From assembly GCA_041749275.1 (NCBI GenBank), contig JBGTBQ010000014.1, forward strand, positions 6,426 through 70,425: a stretch of 64,000 bases of DNA, read 5' to 3'. Below, one piece after another: positions 24,907-34,422 of the stretch; the stretch's first letter is position 1, and the number at the start of each line of letters is the position of its first letter. Made by a program: the position numbers and the translations under genes. A model generated the notes under the pieces. The model had not been told where the DNA came from and searched no databases. It saw nothing but the letters and a program-made list of their open reading frames with translations. This DNA is from JBGTBQ01 sp041749275. Lineage in GTDB: Bacteria > Acidobacteriota > Blastocatellia > Pyrinomonadales > Pyrinomonadaceae.

Positions 24907-25350
24907 ATGAGCAACGCCGATGCCGCGGAACTCTTGCGCCGCACGAAAGTCGAGGTCGCGCCCGAAACGTTCGTCGTGGTTGGATTGCGCCATGAAGAGT
25001 GGTCGCGGGTGCTCGAAAATCCCGAGTTGAGTCCGCGCGCCGATGCAGTCTTCATGCTGCTGCGCGACAAATACGAAGTGACATTGTTACTGGAGGAAGA
25101 GGACTGGCGCACTATGCGCCACGCCGCGCGGGACGCACGCGTCGAGGCTGGTTTTCGTCTCTTGACGTTGAACATCGAGCTGCCATGGAACGTCGTCGGT
25201 TATCTCGCGCGCGTCACGGAGATACTGGCGGGCGCGGGCGTAACGGTCGGCGCGCTCTCCTCATTTTCGCGCGACCACCTGTTGATTAAGCAGGATGAAC
25301 TCGGCCATGCTCTGCGCGCGCTCGGCGAGCATGTGGCCGAACTCTGTTAG
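24907..25350 (+). CDS. ACT-domain protein
   Basis: 147 residues from the ATG at 24907 (an in-frame ATG at 24871 adds 12 residues of low-complexity lead). The core includes LRDKYEVTLLLEEEDWRTM followed by a C-terminal ACT fold (FRLLTLNIELPWNVVGYLARVTEILAGAGVTVGALSSFSRDHLLIKQ). ACT domains bind amino acids or similar small ligands and usually regulate enzymes. No catalytic domain is attached, so this is a stand-alone sensor or a subunit. The SDR gene begins seven bases after its stop, so the two are probably co-transcribed. Confidence 0.8.
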   Translation: MSNADAAELLRRTKVEVAPETFVVVGLRHEEWSRVLENPELSPRADAVFMLLRDKYEVTLLLEEEDWRTMRHAARDARVEAGFRLLTLNIELPWNVVGYLARVTEILAGAGVTVGALSSFSRDHLLIKQDELGHALRALGEHVAELC

Positions 25351-25357
25351 TTCGTGT

Positions 25358-26131
25358 ATGCGATATAAGTGGGAAGATAAAGTCGTGCTGGTGACGGGCG
25401 CGTCGTCCGGCATCGGTCGCGCGTTGGCGGTCGAACTGGGGCGGCGCGGCGCCAGCGTCGGCGTGCTGGCGCGGCGAGCGGAGGTGGTGACGGATGTTGC
25501 CGGGGAGGTCGAACGAGCCGGAGGGAAAGCTCTGGCGTTGAAGGCGGACGTGAGAGCCGAAGCGGAGTTGGAGAGAGCGGTCACGCGCGTGATTGAGTTG
25601 TGGGGGCGCATTGACGTGCTTGTGGCGAACGCGGGGATGAGCACTACGACCGCCGCGACAAGCCTCCGCGCGGGTGAAGCGGGCGATGTGATTTCGGTGA
25701 ACGTCATTGGCGTCGTCAACAGCGTGGCGGCGGTGTTGCCCGGCATGCTCGAACGCGGCAGCGGCCACCTCGTCGCCATTTCGAGCCTCGCCTCATACCG
25801 CGGGATGCCAAAGTCAGGCGCGTATAGCGCGAGCAAGGCGGCGGTCTCGACCTTCTTCGAGAGCCTCCGCGTTGACCTGCGAAAGAGCGGCCTCACGGTC
25901 ACGACCATTCATCCCGGTTTCATCCGCACGCCCATGACCGCCGGGCGAAAAGTGAAACTCCCCTTCCTGATGGAGGTCGAGCCGGCGGCGCGGCTGATCG
26001 TCCGCGCCATTGAGCGGCGCGCGCGCACCTTTGCGTTTCCGTGGCAGTTGGCCGGCGTCGTGCGTTTGATGAAATACCTGCCCGATGCGGTCTACGACCG
26101 CCTTGCGTCGAATACATCTTTCAGAGATTGA
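25358..26131 (+). CDS. Short-chain dehydrogenase/reductase
   Basis: 257 residues from the ATG at 25358, seven bases after the ACT-gene stop; the longer ORF overlaps that gene. Rossmann motif TGASSGIGRAL, structural NAG (VANAGMS), and the catalytic triad in ISSLASYRGMPKSGAYSASKAA (Ser, Tyr, Lys). PGFIRTPM follows. The C-terminus has a hydrophobic VRLMKYLPDAVYDRL, as in SDRs acting on lipids or sterols. Cofactor is probably NADP(H), since the first Gly loop is followed by an Arg after beta-2 (ARRAE). The substrate cannot be given. A possible hairpin, GCGGTCAG...CTGACCGC (26133-26184), separates it from uppP. Confidence 0.88.
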   Translation: MRYKWEDKVVLVTGASSGIGRALAVELGRRGASVGVLARRAEVVTDVAGEVERAGGKALALKADVRAEAELERAVTRVIELWGRIDVLVANAGMSTTTAATSLRAGEAGDVISVNVIGVVNSVAAVLPGMLERGSGHLVAISSLASYRGMPKSGAYSASKAAVSTFFESLRVDLRKSGLTVTTIHPGFIRTPMTAGRKVKLPFLMEVEPAARLIVRAIERRARTFAFPWQLAGVVRLMKYLPDAVYDRLASNTSFRD

Positions 26132-26192
26132 GGCGGTCAGACATCAGCGGTTGGCTATCAAACTAAGCTGGGAAAGCTGACCGCTTAAATAT

Positions 26193-27110
26193 ATGACAAT
26201 TCTTCAAGCTATCATCCTCGGCATCGTGCAGGGGTTGACTGAGTTCATCCCGATCAGTTCGACGGCGCATCTTGTGTTCGCCAGCCGCTTGACCGGTCTC
26301 TACGAAGGCGTCGAGCAGGCGCTCCGCGCGCAGCAGACGACAGCCACTATCGCCGTTATCCAACTCGGCACGCTGCTCGCCGTTATCGTTTATTTCTCGC
26401 GCGACATCTGGGCCATCAGCAACGCTTTCGTCCGCGACCACTTCGCGCTGTTGCGCGGCGGCGCGGGCGCGACCAAGGGGAGTGCCGGCGCCGGCTTCTG
26501 GTCGCGCCTATCGAACGAGGCGCGTTTGGGCTGGCTGATCGTCATCGGGTCGCTCCCCGTCGGAGTATTCGGGTTGCTCTTCAAGGATGTGATTGAAGGC
26601 ACCTTTACGAAAAACCTGTGGGTCATCGCTACGATGATGATCTTCGTCGCACTGCTGTTGCTGGTCGCGGAGAAGGTTGGCGCGCGGCGCAAGGAGGTTG
26701 AAGACCTCGGAGTGATGGACGCATTGGCGGTCGGCTTCGCGCAGGTGCTGGCGCTCGTGCCGGGCGCGAGTCGTTCGGGTTCGACCATCATGGGCGGTCT
26801 CTTCGCGGGTGAGAAACGCGAAACCGCCGCTCGCTTCTCGTTCCTGCTCTCGATTCCGGCCATCGCCGCGAGCGGGCTGCTCGAACTCAAAGAGGCGCTG
26901 GAAAAACTCCCGCCCGGCAGCGCGCTCCCCCTCGCCATCGCCACGCTTGTCTCCGGCCTCGTCGGCTACGCCTCGATCTGGTTCCTTCTGCGTTTTCTCC
27001 GCACCCATTCAACCGGCGTTTTCATCGGCTACCGCCTTGTCGTCGGCGGCATCATCCTCGCGCTACTGGCGGCGGGCTTGATCAGCCCGCTGGATGGGAT
27101 GGTAGGTTGA
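26193..27110 (+). CDS. uppP: Undecaprenyl-diphosphatase UppP (BacA)
   Basis: 305 residues, a multi-spanning inner-membrane enzyme that dephosphorylates undecaprenyl pyrophosphate to recycle the lipid carrier of peptidoglycan and O-antigen. Conserved motifs: QGLTEFIPISSTAHLVF near the N-terminus and PGASRSGSTIMGGL in the second half. It is about 30 residues longer than usual because of an Ala/Gly-rich insertion (GGAGATKGSAGAGFW) between the second and third helices. It follows the SDR gene by about 60 bases. Confidence 0.96.
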   Translation: MTILQAIILGIVQGLTEFIPISSTAHLVFASRLTGLYEGVEQALRAQQTTATIAVIQLGTLLAVIVYFSRDIWAISNAFVRDHFALLRGGAGATKGSAGAGFWSRLSNEARLGWLIVIGSLPVGVFGLLFKDVIEGTFTKNLWVIATMMIFVALLLLVAEKVGARRKEVEDLGVMDALAVGFAQVLALVPGASRSGSTIMGGLFAGEKRETAARFSFLLSIPAIAASGLLELKEALEKLPPGSALPLAIATLVSGLVGYASIWFLLRFLRTHSTGVFIGYRLVVGGIILALLAAGLISPLDGMVG

Positions 27111-27262
27111 GGTAGGCAAAAGCGAAGAAGTGAAAAGAGGTGCTTGCTGTTGCCTTCCGTCAGGCGCTCGCGGGATGTGTGCGTCTTCGGGTACACTTAT
27201 CCAGCCCACTCATATTAAACGGCGCAATCTAACCGGTTGGGATGGAGGGCGATAGATCATTC

Positions 27263-27589
27263 ATGGACGACGACCAGAAACATAAAGAGGTTCCCTCCGC
27301 GCAGCGACCACGCAGCCCGCGTGTCCCGGTCAACTTCACAGTCGAAATTCAGGGTTACAACGCCCGGAACGAGGCTTTTCAGGTGCAGGCCGAGGCGGTG
27401 CGTGTGAGCCGCGGCGGGGCGACGCTCATCGCCGAGGTGGAGGTTGAGGCGGGCACGGTCGTGAGCCTGACGCCGCCTTTTGGACGCGCGCTCGAAGCGG
27501 AGATCAACGGCGTGTGGAAGGATGAAACGGACGGGCGGCAGCGCATCGGTGTGCGCCTGCTCGACCCAAACGGCTGGTTCGCGGAATGA
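27263..27589 (+). CDS. PilZ-domain protein
   Basis: 108 residues from the ATG at 27263 (GGAGGG upstream; an ATG at 27242 is an alternative). The protein has an Arg-rich N-terminus (QRPRSPRVPV, similar to RxxxR) and a VRVSRGG motif similar to (D/N)xSxxG, so it looks like a single PilZ c-di-GMP-binding domain with a somewhat degenerate second motif. The stop overlaps the recJ start (ATGATG). It may link c-di-GMP (see the HD-GYP protein at 15730) to a membrane process; no partner domain is attached. Confidence 0.7.
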   Translation: MDDDQKHKEVPSAQRPRSPRVPVNFTVEIQGYNARNEAFQVQAEAVRVSRGGATLIAEVEVEAGTVVSLTPPFGRALEAEINGVWKDETDGRQRIGVRLLDPNGWFAE

Positions 27590-29343
27590 TGATGAGGGCC
27601 GAGAGCCGCGGACGGCACGATGAGAAACGTTGGATCATACGCTCCGACGACCGCGTTCAATCGCGCGCATTGGCCCAAGCCCTCCGTGTCTCGCCGGTCG
27701 TCGCCGGACTGCTTATCACCCGCGGCGTCGAGACAGTAGAAGCCGCCCGCGCTATCCTCAACCCATCCCTCGAACAGTTGCATGACCCATATCTGATGCT
27801 CGGCATGAGAGAGTCGGTCGAGCGGGTGCTCCGCGCGGTCGAAGCGGACGAGAAAATTCTGATCTATGGGGATTACGACGTTGACGGGACGACCGGCACC
27901 GTCGTCCTGCGCCGTGCCCTGCGGGTGCTGGGGGCGCGCACCGGCTATCACGTCCCGCACCGCTTCACCGAAGGCTACGGCATCCGCCGCGACGTGCTCG
28001 AGCGCGCGAAGGAAGATGGATACACGCTCGTCATCAGCGTGGACTGCGGCATCCGCGCGCACGAGCCTCTGGAATGGGCGCGGGACGCTGGTCTCGACGT
28101 GATCGTCACGGACCACCACCTGCCCGACGAGGGCGAGGGCGCGCCGCCTGCTTTCGCCGTCCTCAACCCCAACCAACGCGGTTGCGGCTATCCCGATAAA
28201 AATCTCGCGGGTGTTGGCGTCGCTTTCAAGCTCGTGGACGCGCTCTTCCGCGAACGTGGACGCGCGGGGTCAGTCAGCGGATTTCTCAAGGTCGTGGCTA
28301 TCGGCACGGTGGCGGATGTCGCTCAACTTGTCGGCGAGAACCGCGCTATCGTCTCGCTGGGGCTGGCCGATTTGTGGAAGGCGACGAACCCCGGACTGCG
28401 CGCGTTGATGGAAATTTCGGGCAGTGGCGACGGTCGCGGGATGCGCGCGAGCGACTTGGGTTTCCGGCTCGGCCCGCGCATCAATGCCGCCGGGCGGATG
28501 GACGCCGCGCGCGCCGTCATCGAGTTGTTCGAGACGACGGACAGAGAGGAAGCCAAGCGCCTCGCCGAACACCTCGACGCGCGCAACCGCGAGCGCCGCG
28601 TCGTGCAACAGGAGATTACCGAGCGCGCCATCGCGGAGCTTGAATTTTCGGGCGGCCCCGACAGCGCGGTCGCCGTCGTCGCGGGCAATGGCTGGCATCG
28701 CGGCGTGGTCGGCCTCGCGGCCTCGAAGCTCGTCGAGCGGCTACACCGCCCCGCGGTCGTCATCTCGCTCGATGAAGATGGGTTGGGGCACGGCTCCGCC
28801 CGAAGCACGGAGAACTTCCACATGCTCGACGCGCTGACCGCGTGCGCCGATCTGCTTGACGGTTTCGGCGGGCACGCGCACGCCGCCGGTCTCGCCGTCC
28901 GCCGCGAAAACGTCGCGGAACTCCGTCGCCGCCTAAACGAACACGCCGCCGTCATGCTCCGCGAAGAAGATTTCATACCCATTGTCAACGTTGACATGGA
29001 GCTGCCGGCGGACGCGCTCTCGCTCGAACTCTGCGACGAACTCGGCGCGCTCGAACCGTTCGGCGCCGGCTGGCCGAACCCCATCTTCTCGACGCGCAAC
29101 CTGCGCGTCGTCGCCGAACCGCGCGTGATGAAGGAGCGGCACTTGAAACTTCATGTCGCGGGCGCAGACGGGCGCACGCACGAGGCGGTCTGGTGGGGCG
29201 GCGCCGAAAAAACAACTGCAACGCCCCGCGCCGGCGACCGCATCGAAATGGCCTACCGGCTCGAAGCTAACACGTGGCGTGACAAGTGCCGCTTGCAGTT
29301 GGTGGTCGAGGATATAAAAGAAAGTCCGGAGTCTGGAGTCTGA
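27586..29343 (+). CDS. recJ: Single-stranded-DNA-specific exonuclease RecJ
   Basis: 585 residues. 5'-3' ssDNA exonuclease of the DHH superfamily for recombination and repair. Motifs: YGDYDVDGTTGT (motif I), VSVDCGI-type (ISVDCGI), TDHHLP (motif III) and IGTVADV. The C-terminal DHHA1 part contains GHAHAAGL. The start overlaps the PilZ stop. The last codons (ESPESGV and the TGA stop) are formed by a heptamer array (AAGTCCG/GAGTCTG), so the natural C-terminus may have been replaced by the repeat. lptC/A starts 44 bases downstream. Confidence 0.95.
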   Translation: MMMRAESRGRHDEKRWIIRSDDRVQSRALAQALRVSPVVAGLLITRGVETVEAARAILNPSLEQLHDPYLMLGMRESVERVLRAVEADEKILIYGDYDVDGTTGTVVLRRALRVLGARTGYHVPHRFTEGYGIRRDVLERAKEDGYTLVISVDCGIRAHEPLEWARDAGLDVIVTDHHLPDEGEGAPPAFAVLNPNQRGCGYPDKNLAGVGVAFKLVDALFRERGRAGSVSGFLKVVAIGTVADVAQLVGENRAIVSLGLADLWKATNPGLRALMEISGSGDGRGMRASDLGFRLGPRINAAGRMDAARAVIELFETTDREEAKRLAEHLDARNRERRVVQQEITERAIAELEFSGGPDSAVAVVAGNGWHRGVVGLAASKLVERLHRPAVVISLDEDGLGHGSARSTENFHMLDALTACADLLDGFGGHAHAAGLAVRRENVAELRRRLNEHAAVMLREEDFIPIVNVDMELPADALSLELCDELGALEPFGAGWPNPIFSTRNLRVVAEPRVMKERHLKLHVAGADGRTHEAVWWGGAEKTTATPRAGDRIEMAYRLEANTWRDKCRLQLVVEDIKESPESGV

Positions 29344-29356
29344 AGTCCGGAGTCCG
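29322..29356. repeat. Heptamer array at the recJ end (AAGTCCG/GAGTCTG)
   Basis: Five tandem heptamers: AAGTCCG, GAGTCTG, GAGTCTG, AAGTCCG, GAGTCCG. The third copy contains the recJ stop codon. A partial opposing arm (ACTCCAGACT) follows near 29370. Confidence 0.85.
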
Positions 29357-29387
29357 GACTTGTGTTCATACTCCAGACTGTTTAGCC

Positions 29388-31820
29388 ATGCAGGAGATCA
29401 AACGGAGAAGGTCGGAGGGAGCGATTTGGGTTCGCGCGGCGATCCCGAAGTACGTGCGCGCGTTGGCGCTCGTGCTGCTCGCGGCGGGACTCATCGCGGT
29501 CGGCGTCTCTTACTGGCGTCTGAAGGATCGGAAAGAGTTCCGCATGATCTCCGGCCCCGCGCGTCTGTCAACGGAGGTTGTGGGCGAGATCAACAACCTC
29601 GAACACCGCGAGATGCGAGGCGACAAGCTGTATCTGGTGTTGCGCGCGTCCCGCGATGTGCAATTCTCCGACGGGCACCACGAACTTGAGAACGTCCATA
29701 TCGAAGTCTACCCGGAAACCGGCGACCGCCCGGATATGATTAAGGCTCGCCGCACGATTACCACCGAGGAGAACAAACACTTCATCTTCGGCGGTGATGT
29801 GCAGATCGAGACGCGCGACCGCCTGCTGGTCAAGAGCGAGTCGGTCGAGTATGACTTGCGAACCGAAATCGGCTTCATCAACACGCCGGTCAGCTTCGAG
29901 CGAGAGAACGTCAGCGGACGCTCGGATGCAGCCACGCTCGATGCGAAGTCGAAAAAGCTCGAACTGAAAGGCGCGGTCGAAATTACGGTCAAGCCGGATG
30001 GGGCGGGGAACGTCGCGGAGGCCGGGCCGACGAAGATGAACATTCGCGGTCGGCCCATCACGATCAAGTCGGCTTCGGCTCACTTCGATCAGTCAACCCT
30101 CCGACTCGATTTCCGCGGCGGCGCGGTGGCCGAGCAGGGGGCGGACGTGATGAGCGGCGAGCTGCTGTCGGGTCTGCTCAATGAGCAGAAGCGCGTGAAG
30201 CAGATCCTGGCCCAAGGAAACTCTTACCTGCGCTCCGCGAGCGAAGGGCGGGCGGCGGAAATCTTCGCCGTCAATATGGACTTCAGCTTCAACGCTGACC
30301 AGAAGCTCGAACGCGCGCACGCCGATGGCAACGTCCGCGCGCGCACGCTCGACGCGGACGCGGAGGCGCAGTTGACTACGCCCAGCGTGCTCGATGTTGA
30401 CTTTCTCATACAGGGCGAACAGAGCCTCCTCAAGGAGATGCGCGCGGGCGGGCGAGCGGTGATGACGCTCGCGGCGCCGAAGTCGAAGGCCGGTGACCCG
30501 AAGGCGGCGAACAAGCGGCTGACGGCTGACGCGGTGCGGCTTTACTGGCGCGCGACAGGTCGTGACCTCGAACGCGCGGAGGTCGAAGGCAACGCCGAGT
30601 TGTTGGTCGAGCCTGTGCAGCCCCTCCCGACCGCCGACCGCAAGACGCTTTTCGCGCGCCGCTTCGACTGCTTATTCTTCGAAGCGGGGAACCTTGCGCG
30701 CTCCTTCACCGCCACGGGCGGCGCGAAGGCCATCATAGACCCGCTTCAGCCGACCGAACAGCGCGCCGCCCGCACCCTGACGGCGCAGACGATGGTCGCC
30801 GAGTTCGTGCGCGAGACGCAGGACGTGGAGCGCATCGAGGCGCGGACTGACGCGCGCTTTCAGGAACTCGAACGCACGCTGACGGCGCAAAATATGACGG
30901 CCATTTTCTCGCGCGAGACGCAGGCGCTCGAACGCCTCGACGCGCAGGGCGACGCAAAGTTCAACGAGCGTGACCGCAACGGGCAGTCCGCCACGATGGC
31001 CTACACCGCGCGCGACGCGACCATCCGCCTGCGCGGCGGCGACCCCGTCGTCTGGGACGCACGCGCGCGACTCAAAGCGCCGGAGATTGATTCCGATTCA
31101 CGTCAAAAGATTTCTTACGCGCGCGGAAGGGTGACGACGACCTACTACAGTCAGGAGCAGACGGGCGGGGCGGCTCCGTTCGGCAAAGTCAAAAGCCCGG
31201 TCTTTATCGCCTCGTCGAGCGCCGAGTTTCAACACGACGCGGGCATCGGCATCTACACCGGCAACGCGCGCATGTGGCAGGACGATAACTACATCAAGGC
31301 CGACCGCATCACACTCAGGCGCGAGCAAAAGCGCATGGAAGGGGAGGGCGATGTGCAGAGCGCGCTCTATCATGCAAAGCGCAAAGAGCAGGGCGGCGCG
31401 CAGGAGATCGTTCCCGTCCACGCGACTTCGAATCGAATGTCTTACACCGACGCCGAACGACGGCTGCACTACGAAGACAACGTTGACATCCGACAGGGCA
31501 CCGAGCGGATTACGAGCGCCATCGCGGATGTGTATCTGCTAAAGGAAACTTACGAGGTCGAGCGCACCATCGCGCAACGCAACGTCGTCGTCACACAGCC
31601 GGGCAAGCGCGGCACCGGCGATTGGGCGCAGTACACCGCCGCCGACGAGACCGTCATGCTCACCGGCAACCCGGCCCGCGTCGAAGACGCCGCACAGGGA
31701 GCCTCCGAGAGCCGCCGCATGACCGTCTACCTGCGCGAGGATCGCGTCGTCTCCGACGGTGGCGAGGGGAAACAGAACTCAGGGCGCGTCCGCACGACGC
31801 ACAAGATCAGAAAGCAGTGA
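29388..31820 (+). CDS. LptC-LptA-like lipopolysaccharide transport fusion protein
   Basis: 810 residues from the ATG at 29388; the longer ORF begins inside recJ. One N-terminal TM helix (ALALVLLAAGLIAVGVSYW) leads to an LptC-like periplasmic segment, then several OstA/LptA-type beta-jellyroll stretches (DVQIETRDRLLVKSESVEYD, ...KKLELKGAVEIT..., ADRITLRREQKRMEGEGDV). Two adjacent ~35-residue units starting near residues 462 and 497 are near-identical (TLTAQ(T/N)M...RETQ...ERI). It would form a continuous hydrophobic slide for LPS from the inner to the outer membrane. The length far exceeds separate E. coli LptC (191) or LptA (185). lptB lies 65 bases downstream. Confidence 0.82.
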   Translation: MQEIKRRRSEGAIWVRAAIPKYVRALALVLLAAGLIAVGVSYWRLKDRKEFRMISGPARLSTEVVGEINNLEHREMRGDKLYLVLRASRDVQFSDGHHELENVHIEVYPETGDRPDMIKARRTITTEENKHFIFGGDVQIETRDRLLVKSESVEYDLRTEIGFINTPVSFERENVSGRSDAATLDAKSKKLELKGAVEITVKPDGAGNVAEAGPTKMNIRGRPITIKSASAHFDQSTLRLDFRGGAVAEQGADVMSGELLSGLLNEQKRVKQILAQGNSYLRSASEGRAAEIFAVNMDFSFNADQKLERAHADGNVRARTLDADAEAQLTTPSVLDVDFLIQGEQSLLKEMRAGGRAVMTLAAPKSKAGDPKAANKRLTADAVRLYWRATGRDLERAEVEGNAELLVEPVQPLPTADRKTLFARRFDCLFFEAGNLARSFTATGGAKAIIDPLQPTEQRAARTLTAQTMVAEFVRETQDVERIEARTDARFQELERTLTAQNMTAIFSRETQALERLDAQGDAKFNERDRNGQSATMAYTARDATIRLRGGDPVVWDARARLKAPEIDSDSRQKISYARGRVTTTYYSQEQTGGAAPFGKVKSPVFIASSSAEFQHDAGIGIYTGNARMWQDDNYIKADRITLRREQKRMEGEGDVQSALYHAKRKEQGGAQEIVPVHATSNRMSYTDAERRLHYEDNVDIRQGTERITSAIADVYLLKETYEVERTIAQRNVVVTQPGKRGTGDWAQYTAADETVMLTGNPARVEDAAQGASESRRMTVYLREDRVVSDGGEGKQNSGRVRTTHKIRKQ

Positions 31821-31885
31821 CGGGCAGCAGTTGATGGAATGACAGCGTGTAGCCCTGTCAAAAGCCTGATGTTTTTGGAATTGCC

Positions 31886-32680
31886 ATGCAAACGGTCGAA
31901 ACGGTAAGAGAAGAAATCACGGGAACATCGCATAAAGGCGCGGAACGAGAGCCGTCGGCGGAGTCGCTGGCGGGGTTCGATCTGGTGAAGAACTACGGCA
32001 GGCGGCGCGTGGTGGATGGCGTGCGACTGCACGTCGAGCCGGGCGAAGTGGTGGGGCTGCTTGGTGCGAACGGCGCGGGCAAGACGACGACCTTTTACAT
32101 GATTATCGGGCTTGAGCGCCCAGACGCCGGGAGCATTCGGCTCGCGGGGCGCGACATCACGAAGCTCCCGATGTACCTGCGCGCGCGTCTCGGCGTCGGC
32201 TATCTGCCGCAGGAGCCGTCCGTCTTTCGCAAGATGACAGCGGCGGAGAACGTGCTCGCCGTACTGGAAACGATGGGTTTGCGGAGGCGCGAGAGGTTCA
32301 AACGTTTGGAAGAACTGTTGGAGGAGTTCGGCATCCAGCACGTGCGGAACACGCGCGGCGACGCGCTTTCAGGGGGCGAGCGGCGACGCACCGAGATTGC
32401 GCGTGCGTTGGCGACCGAGCCGCGCTTCATCCTCCTTGACGAGCCTTTCGCCGGCATTGATCCGAAGGCCGTGGACGACATCCAAAACATGATCCTGTAC
32501 CTGCGCGGTCGCGGCATCGGCATCCTGATTACCGACCACAACGTGCGCGAGACGCTCGGCGTCACCGACCGCGCCTACATCATGGCGGACGGGAAAATCT
32601 TCCGCTCCGGCGCCCCCCACGACCTGACGGAAGACGCGGAAGTGCGCCGTCTCTATCTGGGAACAAAATTCCGCATGTAA
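31886..32680 (+). CDS. lptB: LPS export ABC transporter ATP-binding protein LptB
   Basis: 264 residues. ATPase driving LPS extraction from the inner membrane with LptFG. Walker [18 protein letters not shown], the LptB-typical [23 protein letters not shown], signature [15 protein letters not shown], Walker [14 protein letters not shown] and switch [10 protein letters not shown]. About 25 extra N-terminal residues precede the usual start. It sits between lptC/A and rpoN, the same order as in many Proteobacteria (lptA-lptB-rpoN-hpf). Confidence 0.97.
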   Translation: MQTVETVREEITGTSHKGAEREPSAESLAGFDLVKNYGRRRVVDGVRLHVEPGEVVGLLGANGAGKTTTFYMIIGLERPDAGSIRLAGRDITKLPMYLRARLGVGYLPQEPSVFRKMTAAENVLAVLETMGLRRRERFKRLEELLEEFGIQHVRNTRGDALSGGERRRTEIARALATEPRFILLDEPFAGIDPKAVDDIQNMILYLRGRGIGILITDHNVRETLGVTDRAYIMADGKIFRSGAPHDLTEDAEVRRLYLGTKFRM

Positions 32681-32709
32681 GGGGTTACGCGCCCCGGCCT
32701 CAAATCGGT

Positions 32710-32715
32710 TATAAT
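32710..32715 (+). promoter_or_regulatory. Perfect TATAAT upstream of rpoN
   Basis: TATAAT at 32710-32715 in the lptB-rpoN gap, 78 bases before the rpoN ATG. No clear -35 box is seen. It suggests an internal promoter for rpoN and the downstream PTS genes. Confidence 0.4.
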
Positions 32716-32792
32716 CTCCGGCGAGGCCGCATCCGTGCGGCGTCGTCAGCCATCAAAAAAAATAACGCCGTCTCGATTGCGGCGGGAAGTGT

Positions 32793-34418
32793 ATGTCGGT
32801 GAAGCTCACAACAAGTCTGTCACAGCGCCTCATTCTGACGCCGCAGTTGCGCCAGCGTATTGAGATGCTTCAGATGACCTCGCTCGAACTGACGGATCTG
32901 ATTCAGCAACAGATTCTCGAAAACCCGATTCTTGAAGAAGTCCAGTCGCAGGATGAGAAGCGCGAACTGGAAAAGGAAATCCTCGGCCAACTCGCCGAAG
33001 GCCACGGGGACGGTGAATCAAGTTCATTCGATTCCTTAAACGCGCCCGAATCCCTGAACGGAGCGACCCTCTCGCCGAACGGGGCGGGAGACGCCGGTTC
33101 GCTTGATCTCCCCGCGGAGTTTTCCGACGCCGCGACGGGAGAGACAGCGACCCCCTCCGCCGATGGATTTGAAGAGGAGTTCGACGCGGGCGATGGGCCG
33201 CGCGACGCTTTTGAGGAGATTGATTTCGGGCGCGAGTTTCAGGACTATCTCGACCCCGGCTACAAGACGCAGGAGTTCGAGTACAAGGATGACGCGCCAA
33301 CCTTCGAGCAGTTCCTGACGCGGGCGCCCTCGCTCGCCGAGCACCTTGAATGGCAGCTCCACCTGAGCCATGCCGCCGAGGAGCTGATTCCTCTGGCCGA
33401 AAGCGTCATCGGCAATCTCGATAGCGACGGGCGGCTGAACGCGACGAATGAGGAGATCGCGGCGCTCGGCCCGTGGACGGTCGAGCAGGTTGAGAGCGCG
33501 CGGCAGAGCGTGCTCCACCTCGACCCCATCGGGTGCGGGGCGCGCGACGCACGCGAATGTCTGCTCGTGCAGCTCGCCTCGCGCGGCAAAGACGAATGCC
33601 CGCGCGAGGTACATGCGTGTCTGGCCGAAAGATTGATCGGCGAACACTCGCTGGTCGAATTACAGCAGCACAAGCTGCCGAATCTGGCGAAGCATCTCGG
33701 CGTGGAGGTGCAGTCGCTCGTTGATGAGATCGAGCACATCCGCAAGCTCGACCCGTACCCCGGCAGGCGTTACTCGTCGGACGAGCCGGTGCTGATTACG
33801 CCCGAAGTCATTATCGAAAAGGTGGACGGCGAGTACGAAATTTATTTCACGGACGACGGCGGGCCGCGTCTGCGGATCAGCCACAGCTATCAGCAGATGC
33901 TCGGACGGCAGGAGACCAGCAAGGAGACGCGCGACTTCATCAAGGACAAGATGCGCTCGGCGGTTGACCTGCTGCGGAACATCGAGCACCGCCGCCAGAC
34001 CATCTTCCGCGTCGTCGAGTGTATCGTCCGCCGCCAACGCGACTTCCTCGACCACGGCGTCCAGCACATCAAGCCGATGATGCTGAAAGATGTCGCCGAG
34101 GATACGGGGATGCACCTCTCGACCATCTCGCGCGTCGTCAACCGCAAGTATGCCAACACGCCGCAGGGCGTTTTGGAACTGCGCCGTTTCTTCACCGAGG
34201 GCATGATGAACGAGGATGGCGAAGAGGTTTCGACGCGCATCCTCAAGTTGAAGATCAAAAAGCTGATCGAGGAAGAGGATTCGCACAACCCCATTACAGA
34301 CGAGCAGATCGTCAAGATTCTACTGAGGGATGGCATGAAGCTGTCGCGCCGCACCGTGGCGAAGTACCGCGACCAGATGTCAATTCCCGGCTCGCGCGAG
34401 CGCAAGGCGGTGGTGTAA
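32793..34418 (+). CDS. rpoN: RNA polymerase sigma-54 factor RpoN
   Basis: 541 residues. The N-terminal activator-interacting region I is Gln-rich (TPQLRQRIEMLQMTSLEL, LIQQQILENP). An acidic linker follows (about 70-150), then the core-binding domain, the helix-turn-helix (AEDTGMHLSTISRVVNRKYA) and a C-terminal RpoN box SRRTVAKYRDQM, which differs from the usual ARRTVAKYRE at its first and last positions. Directs transcription from -24/-12 promoters with AAA+ activators. No bEBP gene is present in this window. Followed by a long heptamer hairpin and hpf. Confidence 0.97.
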   Translation: MSVKLTTSLSQRLILTPQLRQRIEMLQMTSLELTDLIQQQILENPILEEVQSQDEKRELEKEILGQLAEGHGDGESSSFDSLNAPESLNGATLSPNGAGDAGSLDLPAEFSDAATGETATPSADGFEEEFDAGDGPRDAFEEIDFGREFQDYLDPGYKTQEFEYKDDAPTFEQFLTRAPSLAEHLEWQLHLSHAAEELIPLAESVIGNLDSDGRLNATNEEIAALGPWTVEQVESARQSVLHLDPIGCGARDARECLLVQLASRGKDECPREVHACLAERLIGEHSLVELQQHKLPNLAKHLGVEVQSLVDEIEHIRKLDPYPGRRYSSDEPVLITPEVIIEKVDGEYEIYFTDDGGPRLRISHSYQQMLGRQETSKETRDFIKDKMRSAVDLLRNIEHRRQTIFRVVECIVRRQRDFLDHGVQHIKPMMLKDVAEDTGMHLSTISRVVNRKYANTPQGVLELRRFFTEGMMNEDGEEVSTRILKLKIKKLIEEEDSHNPITDEQIVKILLRDGMKLSRRTVAKYRDQMSIPGSRERKAVV

Positions 34419-34422
34419 AGCA

